Of a stretch of DNA of 64,000 nt, positions 1 through 8,575 are shown piece after piece. Numbering within the stretch: position 1 is the stretch's first letter; each line of letters opens with the position of its first letter. The position numbers and the translations under genes were made by a program. The stretch comes from Rhodoblastus acidophilus (GTDB taxonomy: Bacteria > Pseudomonadota > Alphaproteobacteria > Rhizobiales > Beijerinckiaceae), in the NCBI RefSeq assembly GCF_009720655.1, contig NZ_WNKS01000001.1, positions 434,001 to 498,000 of the forward strand, in the 5' to 3' direction. A model generated the notes under the pieces. The model saw only the letters and a list, made by a program, of their open reading frames with translations. It made no database searches and had not been told where the DNA came from.

Positions 1-894
1 AAGATCGTTGGCGTGGTGGGGCGAGATTGCGACTTGTCCGTGGACGAGCGCCATCTCGGCCTGACCACCCCGCAGGAATTTTTCAACGCCGCGCCGGTGA
101 TCGCCCGTGCTCGTGACGCGGTTCGCGCCGGAGTCGATCTCGACGCGCTGTTGAAGGCGGCGGAGGGTTCGAGGCCGCTATGGGCGGCGCCCCGGCTGCG
201 CGTCCACCGCGCGCCGGATGTCACACTCGCCGTGGCGCGCGACGCGGCCTTTGGCTTTTATTATGCCGACGATCTCGACGCGTTTGCGCAAGCCGGCGCG
301 AAACTGATTTTTTTCGACGCACTGCGCGACCAAAGCCTGCCTCGGTGCGATGGCCTTTTCATTGGCGGCGGCTTTCCCGAGACGCAGGCGGCGGCGCTGT
401 CGGCGAACACGAGTCTGCGGGAGGACATTCGCGGCGGGCTGGCCGCTGGTCTGCCGTGCTACGCCGAATGCGGCGGCATGATGTATCTGTCGCGCTCCAT
501 CACGTTTGCAGGCGAGACACACCAAATGGTTGGGGCGCTGCCGGCCGACGCCGTGATGGGCCCGCGCCCGCAGGGCAAGGGGCTCATGCGCGTCGAGCCG
601 ACCCTGGAATTCCCGTGGCCGGGGAATTTTCCGGGGCAGACTGTCGCCGCGCACGAATTCCATTACGCGCGCATGGAGAATATCGATCCCGGTTTGCGTT
701 ACGCGTGGAAGGTCAGGCGCGGCCACGGGATCGACGGTTTTCGCGATGGAATGGTGGTCGGCAATACGCTCGCCGGTTTTGCTCACTTGCGCGACACCTC
801 GCGGCTGCGCTGGGCGGAAAGTTTTGTTGGATTTGTCCGCGCGCAAAAACAATCCGCGCTGGGCGCGCCGGCGCTGCTGCGCGCCGCCGTTTGA
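1..894 (+). CDS. Cobyrinate a,c-diamide synthase family protein (CobB/CbiA; possibly DsrN), 5'-truncated
   Basis: The reading frame is open from base 1, so the N-terminal ATP-binding half lies outside the window and the ATG at 13 is probably internal. What remains ends with a class I glutamine-amidotransferase-like domain. It shows GGGFPE, the nucleophile-elbow segment YAECGGMMYL with the expected cysteine, and an AHEFHY motif, all typical of CobB/CbiA. The family amidates carboxylates of cobyrinate or hydrogenobyrinate using glutamine and ATP. In sulfur oxidisers a close relative, DsrN, sits in the dsr operon and is thought to amidate siroheme. The next gene, 12 bp downstream in the same direction, is a DsrC-family protein, which favours a DsrN-like role over cobalamin synthesis. 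That assignment is inference; the genes left of the window would settle it. Confidence 0.8.
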   Translation, partial: KIVGVVGRDCDLSVDERHLGLTTPQEFFNAAPVIARARDAVRAGVDLDALLKAAEGSRPLWAAPRLRVHRAPDVTLAVARDAAFGFYYADDLDAFAQAGAKLIFFDALRDQSLPRCDGLFIGGGFPETQAAALSANTSLREDIRGGLAAGLPCYAECGGMMYLSRSITFAGETHQMVGALPADAVMGPRPQGKGLMRVEPTLEFPWPGNFPGQTVAAHEFHYARMENIDPGLRYAWKVRRGHGIDGFRDGMVVGNTLAGFAHLRDTSRLRWAESFVGFVRAQKQSALGAPALLRAAV

Positions 895-906
895 AGGGAG
901 GAAGCT

Positions 907-1245
907 TTGGGCATTGAATTTGACGGACGCGAGATCGCGACCACCGCAAGCGGCTATCTGGTCGATCGCGATGACTGGAGCCGGGAATTGGCTGCGCATT
1001 TGGCCAGGCTTGATGGCATTGAGCTGACTGAAAAACACTGGCACGTGATCGAATATCTGCGCGAGGAATTTTTCGAAAACAACGAGAGCACGCCCAACAC
1101 CCGCACCATTATCAAAGCCATGTCGGACAAGTGGGGCGAACGCGTCGATCAGAAGACGCTGTACGATCTGTTTCCGCTCGATCCCTCCAAACAGGGTGGC
1201 CGCATCGCCGGCGTGGCCGAGAGCCGGCGCAAGGGCGGCTACTGA
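907..1245 (+). CDS. DsrC/TusE-family protein lacking all cysteines (RspA-like)
   Basis: This 112-residue protein has the DsrC/TusE fold signature: an N-terminal GYLVDRDDW segment, EKHWHVIEYLREEF, then NTRTIIKAMSDKWG and a C-terminal arm starting LYDLFPLDPSKQGG. DsrC carries two redox cysteines on that arm and TusE keeps the last one. Here both positions read as glycine (QGGRIAG and KGGY) and there is no cysteine anywhere in the protein. It therefore cannot carry a persulfide or trisulfide by the usual chemistry. Cysteine-free relatives have been grouped as RspA and proposed to be regulatory. The start is a TTG behind a strong GGAGGAAG ribosome site, 12 bp after the DsrN-like gene, so the two are probably co-transcribed. 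Confidence 0.85.
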   Translation: MGIEFDGREIATTASGYLVDRDDWSRELAAHLARLDGIELTEKHWHVIEYLREEFFENNESTPNTRTIIKAMSDKWGERVDQKTLYDLFPLDPSKQGGRIAGVAESRRKGGY

Positions 1246-1347
1246 CCCCGCTCGCGCTCGCGGTGCGTGAATAGCGGCGCTGTGACACATTTGCGAAATG
1301 CGCGTCGGCGTGCGATCAGTTGAGCCCCTTTTCACCGGAGGCTCGAT

Positions 1348-1827
1348 GTGATCGGCCGCGAGCAATTCTTTCGATTGACGCCCGGCGACGCCGACCGTTA
1401 CGCCGATCATTTGTTGCGGCTGGAGGAAGAGGACCGGCGCTTGCGCTTCTTTAAGGACGCGCCGGAATTCATGATCGTCATGCATGCCGGGGCGGCCGCC
1501 TGCGATGGCCGCATTGCTTTCGGATGGGAGGAGGACGGGGAGATTCGCGCCGCTGGCGAGCTGGTCGCGGACCCCGACCGACCCCATGTCGGAGAGCTTG
1601 CCTTCAGCGTTGAAAAGGGGTGGAGACGACGGGGGCTCGGCGCCGCGCTGATGGACGCACTGATCGATGCGGGCGCGCGGGCCGGATTTACCACGCTGAA
1701 CCTGGAATTTTTGGCGGAAAACCACGCCATGGAGGCGCTGGCGCGCGGGTTTTCAGATTGCGTCGTCGATCGCGACGGACGCCTTGCGGCGACCGTCGCG
1801 ATGAAACGCATCGTCAATCCTGGATAA
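1348..1827 (+). CDS. GNAT-family N-acetyltransferase
   Basis: This 159-residue protein has the GNAT core. A mid-chain strand reads GELAFSVEKGWRRRGLGAAL, containing the R/Q-x-x-G-x-G/A acetyl-CoA loop, and is followed by NLEFLAENHAM, a typical GNAT C-terminal strand/helix. GNAT enzymes transfer acetyl groups from acetyl-CoA to amines of small molecules or proteins; the acceptor cannot be told here. The start is a GTG behind CGGAGG with 6 nt spacing. The 3' end overlaps the convergent flavoprotein gene by 14 bp, which is unusual but both frames are well supported. A 102 bp gap separates it from the DsrC-like gene, so it may be a separate transcription unit. Confidence 0.8.
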   Translation: MIGREQFFRLTPGDADRYADHLLRLEEEDRRLRFFKDAPEFMIVMHAGAAACDGRIAFGWEEDGEIRAAGELVADPDRPHVGELAFSVEKGWRRRGLGAALMDALIDAGARAGFTTLNLEFLAENHAMEALARGFSDCVVDRDGRLAATVAMKRIVNPG

Positions 1828-3098
1828 TGTTTTTCAGCTTGCCGATGCCGAGCATGTTGAGCGCGGCGGATTCATAAAACGGCTCGCTCTCGCCCTTGCG
1901 CATCTTGCGCAAAAAGTATTTTTCGAAGCCGATTTTGGCCGCATGCACCCAGCGGCCCGACGCCGACCAGTTGACGTTGCGCGGCGGGATTTGCGGCTGG
2001 GCGACAAAGGCGACGCCGGTGTCGCCGAAATCGGCGAGACAGACGGCGTTCCACGTTCCCTGAAATCTTGGCGTGCGTCCGCGCAAAATTTCGCCGATGT
2101 TGCGGGCCGTTGCGGTGACCATGCTCTCGATCATGAAGCCGGTTTTCGGCACGCCGCAGGGCACCGGCGTCGGGCCCATCGGTGGAATGGCGACGCAGAC
2201 GCCGACCGCGAACACTTCCGGATATTTCGGGTTCTGCTGGTGCTTGTCGACGATGACAAAACCGCGCGGATTGACCAATCCGTCAATGCCGCGCAGCGGC
2301 TTGATGCCGCGAAACGCCGGGATCATCATCGAATAGGCGAAGGGCAGTTCGTGGGTCTTCTTGATCGAGCCGTCCTCGGCGATTTCCTCGACGGTCATCT
2401 TGCCGCTTTCGACGCATTTGACGCGTGAACTCGTCATCCATTTGATGTGCTTTTCGCGCAATTCGCTTTCCAACAACCCCTTGGTGTCGCCGACGCCGTC
2501 GAGGCCGATATGGCCGATATAGGGCTCGGAGGTCACGAAGGTCATCGGCACGCGGTCGCGGATTTTGCGGCGGCGCAGTTCGGTTTCGAGAATGAAGGTG
2601 AACTCATAGGCGGGGCCATAGCAGGACGCGCCCTGAACGGCGCCGGTGATGATCGGGCCTGGTTTCTTGCAGAATTCCTCGAAATCGACCTGCGCCTTTT
2701 CCGCGTGCTCGATGTGGCAGATGGATTCGGTAAAACCTTGCGGTCCAAAACCCTCGATCTCGTCGAAGGCGAGTTCGGGGCCGGTGGCGATGACGAGGTA
2801 ATCGTAGTTGAGCGAGGAGCCGTCCTCGAGGTCGACCCTCTTCGCTTCGGGATCGACGCCGGAGACGGGAATCGGCTTGAAATTGATGCCGCGCCGCGAA
2901 AATGTCGGCGCGAGATCGATCTCGACGGATTCGCGGGTGCGCCAGCCTACGGCCACCCACGGGTTTGACGGCACGAAATGATAAATCGGGTCCCTGGTGA
3001 CCACGGTCAGCCGGTCTTCCGGCCGCATCTGGTCTTTCATTTCATAGGCCATGATGACGCCGCCGAGGCCAGCGCCCATGATCACGATTTCAGCCATG
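1814..3098 (-). CDS. Sulfide:quinone oxidoreductase-like FAD-dependent flavoprotein
   Basis: A 428-residue disulfide-reductase-fold flavoprotein. The N-terminal VIMGAGLGGV is the FAD dinucleotide-binding loop, YDYLVIATGP is the second Rossmann signature, and EVFAVGVCV near residue 330 is the usual third FAD motif. A cysteine in GASCYGPAYEF and a pair in VGVCVAIPP...PVPCGVPKTG match the redox-active and structural cysteines of SQR and flavocytochrome c sulfide dehydrogenase subunits. SQR oxidises sulfide to sulfane sulfur and passes electrons to quinone at the membrane. The ATG at 3098 begins MAEIVIMGAGLGG; an upstream in-frame extension reaches 3418 but lies outside the conserved fold. Next to a DsrC-like and a thioredoxin gene, a role in sulfide or polysulfide oxidation is likely. 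The exact SQR class is uncertain. Confidence 0.8.
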
Positions 3099-3177
3099 TT
3101 TTCCTCCCCTGGCCGCGGCGCTTTCGCCGTCTTGCCACGCATCAGTTTATTCGAATTCGTGTTTATGTCGAGAGGGG

Positions 3178-3624
3178 TCAGGCGACGCCGTGACCGTTGA
3201 GCCAAAGTTCGAGGGTTCGCGCGTCCATCGCGCCGGCCTGGCGGGCGATTTCTCGGCCGTCGCGGAACAGGATCAGCGTCGGAATCGATTTTATGGCGAA
3301 CCGCGCCGACGTGTTTTGCAATTTCTCGGTGTCGGCCTTGAGGAAGCGCGCGCGCGTTTCCAGCCTGCTTGCGGCCGTGGCGAATTGCGGCGCCATCATC
3401 TTGCAGGGGCCACACCAATCCGCCCAGAAATCGACCACGACGGGGAGGGTGGTGCGCGACACATGCCGGTCGAAATCGGCGTCGTCGCGGACGTCGATGG
3501 GGCCTGCGAACAGGGGCGCGCCGCAGGCGCCGCAGTCGGGCCGGCCGCCGTCCCGCAGTTTGGCTGCGGCGGCGCGATTCACGCCGCCGCAGCGTGGGCA
3601 GACAATGCGAATCTCGTCGTCCAT
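3178..3624 (-). CDS. trxC: Thioredoxin 2 (TrxC type) with N-terminal zinc ribbon
   Basis: This 148-residue cytoplasmic thioredoxin starts with a four-cysteine zinc ribbon (CPRCGG at residue 9 and CGACGAP near 31), the hallmark of TrxC. It is followed by a thioredoxin fold with the active site WCGPC and the cis-proline segment KSIPTLILF. TrxC reduces protein disulfides and is often linked to oxidative stress. The ATG at 3624 is preceded by AGGAG with 7 nt spacing on the minus strand; an upstream in-frame start at 3675 has no comparable site. It lies 79 bp upstream of the SQR-like gene on the same strand, so the two may share a transcript and a redox/sulfur role. Confidence 0.92.
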   Translation of the reverse strand: MDDEIRIVCPRCGGVNRAAAAKLRDGGRPDCGACGAPLFAGPIDVRDDADFDRHVSRTTLPVVVDFWADWCGPCKMMAPQFATAASRLETRARFLKADTEKLQNTSARFAIKSIPTLILFRDGREIARQAGAMDARTLELWLNGHGVA

Positions 3625-3767
3625 CGCGCTTCTCCTGTCATCAAGGGGAAGTTGGGTGTTTGCAGGCGCGCACACAAGGATAAAAAATCATATATTCAGT
3701 TATGTTGTTTTATTTCGGAAACAGGATATGACAGGTCTGTGCGATTGATGGGATCATGGAGGGCGGA

Positions 3768-3971
3768 ATGAAGATCGTTGCAGCTTTGATCTGGATCATC
3801 CTGGGCGCCACGCTGGCCGGCGTCGGCCTCGCCATCGTCGTCGCGACGCCGCAGCTCGCCGCGCAATCGATGAAATTCATCCCCTGGGCGGCGCTCGCGG
3901 GTTTTGTCATCGCCATACCCTTCTCGATCCTGCTGGCGTCGAGGATCAAGGGGCGGCTGCCCAAGGCGTGA
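3768..3971 (+). CDS. Small two-helix inner membrane protein, unknown function
   Basis: A 67-residue protein made almost entirely of two hydrophobic helices (about residues 3-26 and 35-58) with a short basic tail, so a small inner membrane protein. I do not recognise a family. The ATG at 3768 is chosen because GGAGGGCGGA precedes it directly; the in-frame ATG at 3756 would put the ribosome site inside the gene. It starts opposite the thioredoxin gene, and the 143 bp between them must hold divergent promoters. A LysR gene follows 54 bp downstream in the same direction. Confidence 0.6.
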   Translation: MKIVAALIWIILGATLAGVGLAIVVATPQLAAQSMKFIPWAALAGFVIAIPFSILLASRIKGRLPKA

Positions 3972-4025
3972 GCGTTTGGCGCCGGGGCGGTTTTTTGGCT
4001 ATGGTCGCTGGCAAAGGACCTCCCC

Positions 4026-4940
4026 ATGACGCTGGAGCAGTTGCGCATCTTCGTCGCTGTCGCCGAGCGTGAGCACGTCACCCAGGCTGCCGCGGCCCTG
4101 CATCTCACGCAATCGGCGGTCTCCTCCGCCATCAGCGCGCTGGAGGCGCGTCACGACGTCATCCTGTTCAAGCGGATCGGCCGCCGGGTCGCCCTGACGG
4201 AAGCGGGAAAACTGTTTCTCTGCGAAGCGCAGGCCCTCCTTCGCGCCGGCCTGCGCGCCGAAAAATTTCTGGCTGATCTGGGCGGCGTCGCGGCGGGCGC
4301 CGTTGCCGTCGCCGCCAGCCAGACCGTCGGCAATTATTGGCTGCCCGCGCGGATCGCGCGGTTCAAGGCGGCTCACCCGGGTGTGGCTGTGCGCCTGTCC
4401 ATCGGCAACACCGAGGAAGTGGCGAAGCTGACCGCCTCCGGCGATATCGATTTCGGCCTCGTCGAAGGCGAGGTCGTCAATGATGTGCTCAATGCCGAGA
4501 TGATCGACCACGACGATCCCGTGGTGGTGGCCGCGCCCGAAATGGCCGCTCGTGTCGAGTCGGGCGCGCTTTCGCTCGCCTGCGCGGACTGGGTGGCGCG
4601 CGAAAAAGGTTCGGGCACCCGCGCCGCCTTCGAACAGGCGTTGCGCCTGTTGGCGCCTGAGATCGCGCTTGCCGCGCCGGCGCTGGAATTGCCGTCCAAT
4701 GAGGCGGTGCTGTCGGCGGTCGCCGCCGGGGCCGGGATCACTGTGGTGTCGCGTCTGGTCGCCGCGCCCTATCTGCAATCCGGCGCGCTGCGCCAGTTGC
4801 CCGGCGCGCTGCCGCGCCGGCCGTTTTTCGCGCTGACGCACAAGCAGGTTTATCAATCGCGCCCGGCGCTCGCCCTGCTCGCGGAATGTCGACCCGTGTC
4901 AGCCGAGATGAAGAACGTCGCCGCTCTGACAGGCTGCTGA
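4026..4940 (+). CDS. LysR-family transcriptional regulator
   Basis: This 304-residue protein has an N-terminal winged helix-turn-helix (MTLEQLRIFVAVAE, then AAAALHLTQSAVSSAISALE) and a C-terminal periplasmic-binding-protein-like effector domain starting near residue 90 (VAVAASQTVGNYWLP). The domain order and length are standard for LysR regulators, which bind DNA as tetramers and respond to a small co-inducer. The effector is unknown. The closest candidate targets are the divergent thioredoxin/flavoprotein genes or the small membrane protein upstream. The ATG at 4026 has no strong ribosome site but matches the conserved LysR N-terminus exactly. Confidence 0.92.
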   Translation: MTLEQLRIFVAVAEREHVTQAAAALHLTQSAVSSAISALEARHDVILFKRIGRRVALTEAGKLFLCEAQALLRAGLRAEKFLADLGGVAAGAVAVAASQTVGNYWLPARIARFKAAHPGVAVRLSIGNTEEVAKLTASGDIDFGLVEGEVVNDVLNAEMIDHDDPVVVAAPEMAARVESGALSLACADWVAREKGSGTRAAFEQALRLLAPEIALAAPALELPSNEAVLSAVAAGAGITVVSRLVAAPYLQSGALRQLPGALPRRPFFALTHKQVYQSRPALALLAECRPVSAEMKNVAALTGC

Positions 4941-4961
4941 ACAACCCGTGGACCGCCCCCG

Positions 4962-5002
4962 CCCTTCGAGACGGCTCCTGCGGAGCCTCCTCAGGGTGAG
5001 GG
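4962..5002. repeat. Interspersed palindromic repeat of rhizobial type
   Basis: The segment carries CCCTTCGAGACGGCTCC, a 3 nt loop and GGAGCC followed by TCCTCAGGGTGAGGG. It resembles the short imperfect palindromes scattered through genomes of Hyphomicrobiales, which typically pair CCCTTCGAGACG with CCTCAGGGTGAGG arms. It lies between the converging ends of the LysR and PopZ-like genes, a usual location. The inner GGCTCC/GGAGCC stem (4973-4987) could also act as a weak bidirectional terminator. Confidence 0.6.
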
Positions 5003-5050
5003 CTACTCATATATCGAGAAATCCCACATCGTGCGGAGGGTGCGAAGCGC

Positions 5051-6061
5051 CTAAATCTTCGGGCCGCGCGCCACGCGTTCGATCTCGGCGCGGACCAGAC
5101 GCTCCACCACATTGGGCAGATTGTCGTCGAGCCAGGTCTTGATCAGCGGGCGTAAAATTTCGCGGGTCATGCGCTCGACCAGTTCGGGATCGCGCAGCAG
5201 CGCCGATTCGGCCAGGGCTTCGAAGGCCGCGCCGACCTTCAGTTCGCTGCGCTCCGAGAGCATGGTGGGCTCGACGCGGTCGAGGCGGGCCGGCGGAAGG
5301 ATGGCGCGCGGCGACGTCAGGACGGGCCTGACGGGCTCGACGGGGGGAATGTCGACGGTGCGGGCGGCCGGCTCGACCACCGGCTCCGGCGCCGGCGAGT
5401 CCGCGGGCTCGGTCGAAGGGGGCGCGGCGACGGCGGGACCGGCCGCAAAGCTCGCCGGCGGCGCGACGCTGGCGGTAAAACTCAGCGGCGGGGCCTTGAA
5501 GCCTCCGGTTTCAAAACTGATGGAGGTTTTTGGCGCGGGCGCCTCGGGTGCGCTCTCGGCCGCAGGCTCGGCGGGCGGGACGAAAAAAACCGGCGGGGGC
5601 TGGACAGGGGGGGGCGCGTGGGGCTCGGGGCTGTGGGGCGGTTCGCCGAGCGAGGGCCGCAATTCCAACGGCGCGGGCGCGGGCTCGATCCTCGCCCGGG
5701 CGGGCGCCAGGCTCGAGGGCAATTCATCGAGCCTTTGGGCGAGTTCGCGCAGACTGGGAATCGGCGGCGGCTTCAGCGGCGCGCGCGCCGCGACGGCGGA
5801 CGTGGGAACGGGCGCGGCCGGAACGGGATGGACCACCGGGGCGAGCGGCGGGACGGCCGGCGGCGGAGCGAGCGGCTCGGCGTGGGCGGGTTCGGAGGGC
5901 TCAGGGGCCTCGGTCTTGGCGGGCGCGGCCCTGCGGCTGAGCGGCAGGGCGTCGTCGTCCGCGATGATTTTTCGGATGGAGGCGAGAATGTCCTCCATCG
6001 AGGGCTCATGGGCCTTCTGTTCGGCTTGCAGGCTGGTCTGATTGGCGTTGTTTGCGTTCAT
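5051..6061 (-). CDS. popZ: PopZ-family polar organising protein (DUF2497)
   Basis: This 336-residue protein has the three-part layout of PopZ. A short N-terminal helix (SMEDILASIRKIIADDD, residues about 21-37) is the client-binding segment. A long proline- and alanine-rich disordered linker covers about residues 40-250. The C-terminal helices (ERMTREILRPLIKTWLDDNL, then VVERLVRAEIERVARG) drive oligomerisation. In Caulobacter PopZ forms a polar condensate that anchors ParB-parS and recruits cell-cycle regulators. The linker here is longer and more Pro-rich than in the 177-residue Caulobacter protein, as in many Hyphomicrobiales. It stands alone on the minus strand. A parS-like site about 10 kb away and GapR in the same window are consistent with chromosome-organisation functions. 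Confidence 0.88.
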   Translation of the reverse strand: MNANNANQTSLQAEQKAHEPSMEDILASIRKIIADDDALPLSRRAAPAKTEAPEPSEPAHAEPLAPPPAVPPLAPVVHPVPAAPVPTSAVAARAPLKPPPIPSLRELAQRLDELPSSLAPARARIEPAPAPLELRPSLGEPPHSPEPHAPPPVQPPPVFFVPPAEPAAESAPEAPAPKTSISFETGGFKAPPLSFTASVAPPASFAAGPAVAAPPSTEPADSPAPEPVVEPAARTVDIPPVEPVRPVLTSPRAILPPARLDRVEPTMLSERSELKVGAAFEALAESALLRDPELVERMTREILRPLIKTWLDDNLPNVVERLVRAEIERVARGPKI

Positions 6062-6242
6062 GGGGGTTCAGACGCTCGCAAGGCTCCGATGGCCGCGCCG
6101 GACGCGGCGCACATGGAATTTCGCCCCGTCCTGGCGGGGGCGCGCGACTCGATTTAAGAGCCGCGCCTCTAAAATGCGCCGCCGTTTTTTTCGGCGCAAG
6201 ACCAATCCCGAGGCCGTCCTCAGTTTTCCGGGCGAAGGCGGC

Positions 6243-7634
6243 TCAGCTGCCGTCGGAGGCGGTAAGGCCGATGAAGCGGTTCTTGGTGCGCTCGTAATGA
6301 TCGCCCGGATCGTAGGCGGGCGTGTTCAAGCCGAGCGTGTCGGCCGACAATTTGCCGATCGCCGCGAGCACCGCGTAGGAATACACGACGCGGTCGCGCT
6401 GCGCCGTCACCAGTTGCACACGGGTGTTGAGCAGCGTCTGCTGGGCGTTGAGCACGTCGAGCGTGGTGCGCTGGCCGACCTTGGCCTCTTCACGCACGCC
6501 GTTGAGCGCGACTTCCGCCGCCTTGACGGCGGCCTGGAAGGCGATGATCGCCGCTTTCGCCGACTGGAGCTGGCCCCAGGTCGTCGAAATGCCGGCGCGC
6601 ACGTTGATGCGCTGCGTATCCGCGAACAGCCGCGTCTGCCCGAGCTTCTCCTTGAACTGGCGCACCGTGGCGTATTCCTGCCCGCCCTGATAGATCGGGA
6701 CATTGAGCACGCCCACCACGGAGGCCGTGTTGATGTTGTAGTTGGGAACGCCGCCGCTATCGACCTGGCGCGACACGCTCCCCTGAACGCCGATGGTCGG
6801 CAGCAGGGCGCCCTCGGCGGTCTTGACCGCCGATTCCGCGGCGTCGACCTGATGGAGCGCTGACGTAATGCTGGGGTTCTCGTCGAGACCGATCGCGATC
6901 GCCGCCGCCACGGTTTTGGGCAGCAGGCGCTCGACCGGCTGCGCCGGGGCGAGATTCTTCGGGTCGATGCCGATCTGCTGGCGGAACGAGGCGATGCTTC
7001 TTTCCAGGTTCGCCTGGGCGACGGCGTAGTCGGCGCGTCCGGTGGCGAGTGAGGATTCGGCTTGCGCGACGTCGGTGCGCGTCACCTCGCCGACCTGGAA
7101 GCGGTCGCGCGTCTGTTGCAATTGGACCTGAAGCACCTTGATGTTGTTGCGCCGCAAGTCGAGCACCGCGGTGTCGCGCAACACGTCCATATAAGCGGTC
7201 GCGGCGGCTTGCAGCGTGGTGATCTCCTGCCCGCGCAAGGCTTCGCGCTGCGCCAGCACGTTGGATTCGGCCTGGCTGACCTTGTTTACGGTCTGGTTGC
7301 CGTCGAACAGCGTCTGGCTCACCGTGGCGCCGATCTGACCGGGATTGGTCGTCGCTCGTTGCCTTTGGGTTAAGGCGCCGGGATAACCCGTGCTCTCGGT
7401 GAACTGGTGGCCCCCTTGCCCGGAGACCGCCGCCTTGGGCAGCCAACCCGCCTTGGCGATCGGCACGGTTTCGTCGACGGCGCGGGTGGCTGCGCGCTGC
7501 TGGTTGATGTCAGGGTTGTTGCGGTAGGCCCGCGCCAAGGCGCTGGACATGGTCTCCGCCGCCGCCGGGCCGGCTTGCATCAACGCAAACAGCGCGACAC
7601 CCGCCAACAAGCGCGAATAAGAAACGCCAATCAC
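6243..7634 (-). CDS. TolC-family outer membrane efflux channel
   Basis: A 463-residue outer membrane factor with a signal peptide (hydrophobic segment at residues 9-22, cleavage near AAAETMSS). It carries the duplicated coiled-coil/β-barrel repeats of TolC, visible in matched segments such as RDRFQVGEVTRTDVAQAES in the first half and REEAKVGQRTTLDVLNAQQ in the second. TolC trimers form the exit duct for RND pumps and type I secretion. The GTG at 7634 is preferred because AGGAG sits 7 nt upstream; longer in-frame starts to 7778 add a segment that does not fit a signal peptide. An RND pump and adaptor lacking their own TolC lie at 35-39.5 kb, so this could be the partner channel (inference). 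Confidence 0.9.
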   Translation of the reverse strand: MIGVSYSRLLAGVALFALMQAGPAAAETMSSALARAYRNNPDINQQRAATRAVDETVPIAKAGWLPKAAVSGQGGHQFTESTGYPGALTQRQRATTNPGQIGATVSQTLFDGNQTVNKVSQAESNVLAQREALRGQEITTLQAAATAYMDVLRDTAVLDLRRNNIKVLQVQLQQTRDRFQVGEVTRTDVAQAESSLATGRADYAVAQANLERSIASFRQQIGIDPKNLAPAQPVERLLPKTVAAAIAIGLDENPSITSALHQVDAAESAVKTAEGALLPTIGVQGSVSRQVDSGGVPNYNINTASVVGVLNVPIYQGGQEYATVRQFKEKLGQTRLFADTQRINVRAGISTTWGQLQSAKAAIIAFQAAVKAAEVALNGVREEAKVGQRTTLDVLNAQQTLLNTRVQLVTAQRDRVVYSYAVLAAIGKLSADTLGLNTPAYDPGDHYERTKNRFIGLTASDGS

Positions 7635-7852
7635 CAGCACACTCCTAAATTTTCCCGCATCCAAGACCGCGAACGCAAAGAAAGCGAGCGCAAGCGCCAA
7701 GGGTGCGACATATTCGAATTCGCGAATAATCTCAAGCCGGCCATAGTTTATGGTCGTCCAGATGGCGAAAAGAGGCAAGCCTCAGCGGGCCCTTGCGCGG
7801 TCCGCAGATCGCGATTTCGCGATCCTGCGTCCGAAATGCCACAGGCGCCCGT

Positions 7853-8575
7853 TCAGAAAACGAAGGCCGGCCGCGCCGCAAGCGTCGGCAGCGGCGCGGC
7901 AGAGGCGGAAAACAGGCCGCGCGACGACACCACGGCGCCGGTGCGGACGAACAGGGTGGCCATGCCGGTGCGCGCGCCGGGCGCGTCGCCGACGATCGCC
8001 ACCATGCGGCCGCCCTCGGCGAGCTGGTCGCCGAGCGCGTCGAGCGGGCCGGTGACGACGCCGTCGACCACGATCAGGTTGAAGGGTTTTTGCGCCGGCG
8101 CGCCCGCCCCAAGCGGGCCGGTCACGCTTTTCGCATTGGCGAGGCCCAGCCGGGCGAAATTCGCCTGCGCCTTGGCCGTCAGCGCCGCATCCTCGTCCAG
8201 GCTGACCACTTCGGCGGCAAGGCCGGCGACCAGGGCCGCGGCATAGCCGGAGGCGCCGCCGACGATCAGCGCGCGATCGGAGTCGCGCACGACGGCCTCC
8301 TTGAGCAGGCGGCCCAAAATCAGCGGCGCGGTGAGTTCGCGTGGCGCGGCGCCGGTCACGAGCACGCGGGCGTCCGAATAGGCCAGCGAGGCATAGGCGC
8401 CATCGACGAAAATCTCGCGGGGAACAGCTTTCATCCGCGCCTGCACGGCGAGATCGCTGACGTCGAAGGTGCGGATCTGGCGCTCGACCATGGTTTCGCG
8501 CAGGGCGGCGAAAGAATCGGCCGGAGTCGCAAGCGTTTCGGACATGCGCGTTTCGGACATGCTCGTTTCGGACAT
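7853..8575 (-). CDS. Protein-L-isoaspartate O-methyltransferase-like protein
   Basis: A 240-residue SAM-dependent methyltransferase of the PIMT family. RETMVERQIRTFDVSD near the N-terminus, MKAVPREIFVDGAYASLAY, and the SAM-binding strand ALIVGGASGYAAALVA match PIMT-like proteins. True PIMT repairs isoaspartyl residues in damaged proteins. This variant replaces the usual GTGSGY loop by GGASGY and ends early, so its activity is less sure. The gene sits directly upstream of tolC on the same strand, an arrangement seen in other alphaproteobacteria. A 15 bp unit encoding MSET is present three times at the start, giving three possible ATG codons; the first has GAGGGCG upstream. Confidence 0.8.
   Translation of the reverse strand: MSETSMSETRMSETLATPADSFAALRETMVERQIRTFDVSDLAVQARMKAVPREIFVDGAYASLAYSDARVLVTGAAPRELTAPLILGRLLKEAVVRDSDRALIVGGASGYAAALVAGLAAEVVSLDEDAALTAKAQANFARLGLANAKSVTGPLGAGAPAQKPFNLIVVDGVVTGPLDALGDQLAEGGRMVAIVGDAPGARTGMATLFVRTGAVVSSRGLFSASAAPLPTLAARPAFVF
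8531..8575 (-). repeat. Three 15 bp tandem repeats encoding MSETx at a gene start
   Basis: The motif CGTTTCGGACAT occurs at 8534, 8549 and 8564 with a strict 15 bp period. On the minus strand each unit supplies an in-frame ATG followed by TCC GAA ACG, so the PIMT-like gene has three equivalent start codons. Only the first is preceded by a ribosome-binding sequence. This is probably a recent slippage expansion of the start region. Confidence 0.85.

Noticed and set aside
178-1725. Minus-strand frame of 515 codons across three plus-strand genes
   Set aside because: It spans the DsrN-like, DsrC-like and GNAT genes, all with clear motifs and ribosome sites on the plus strand; its own translation is Arg/Ala-rich without motifs.
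5112-6041. Plus-strand Gly/Ser-rich frame opposite the PopZ-like gene
   Set aside because: It is the complement of the Pro/Ala linker of PopZ and has no recognisable domain.
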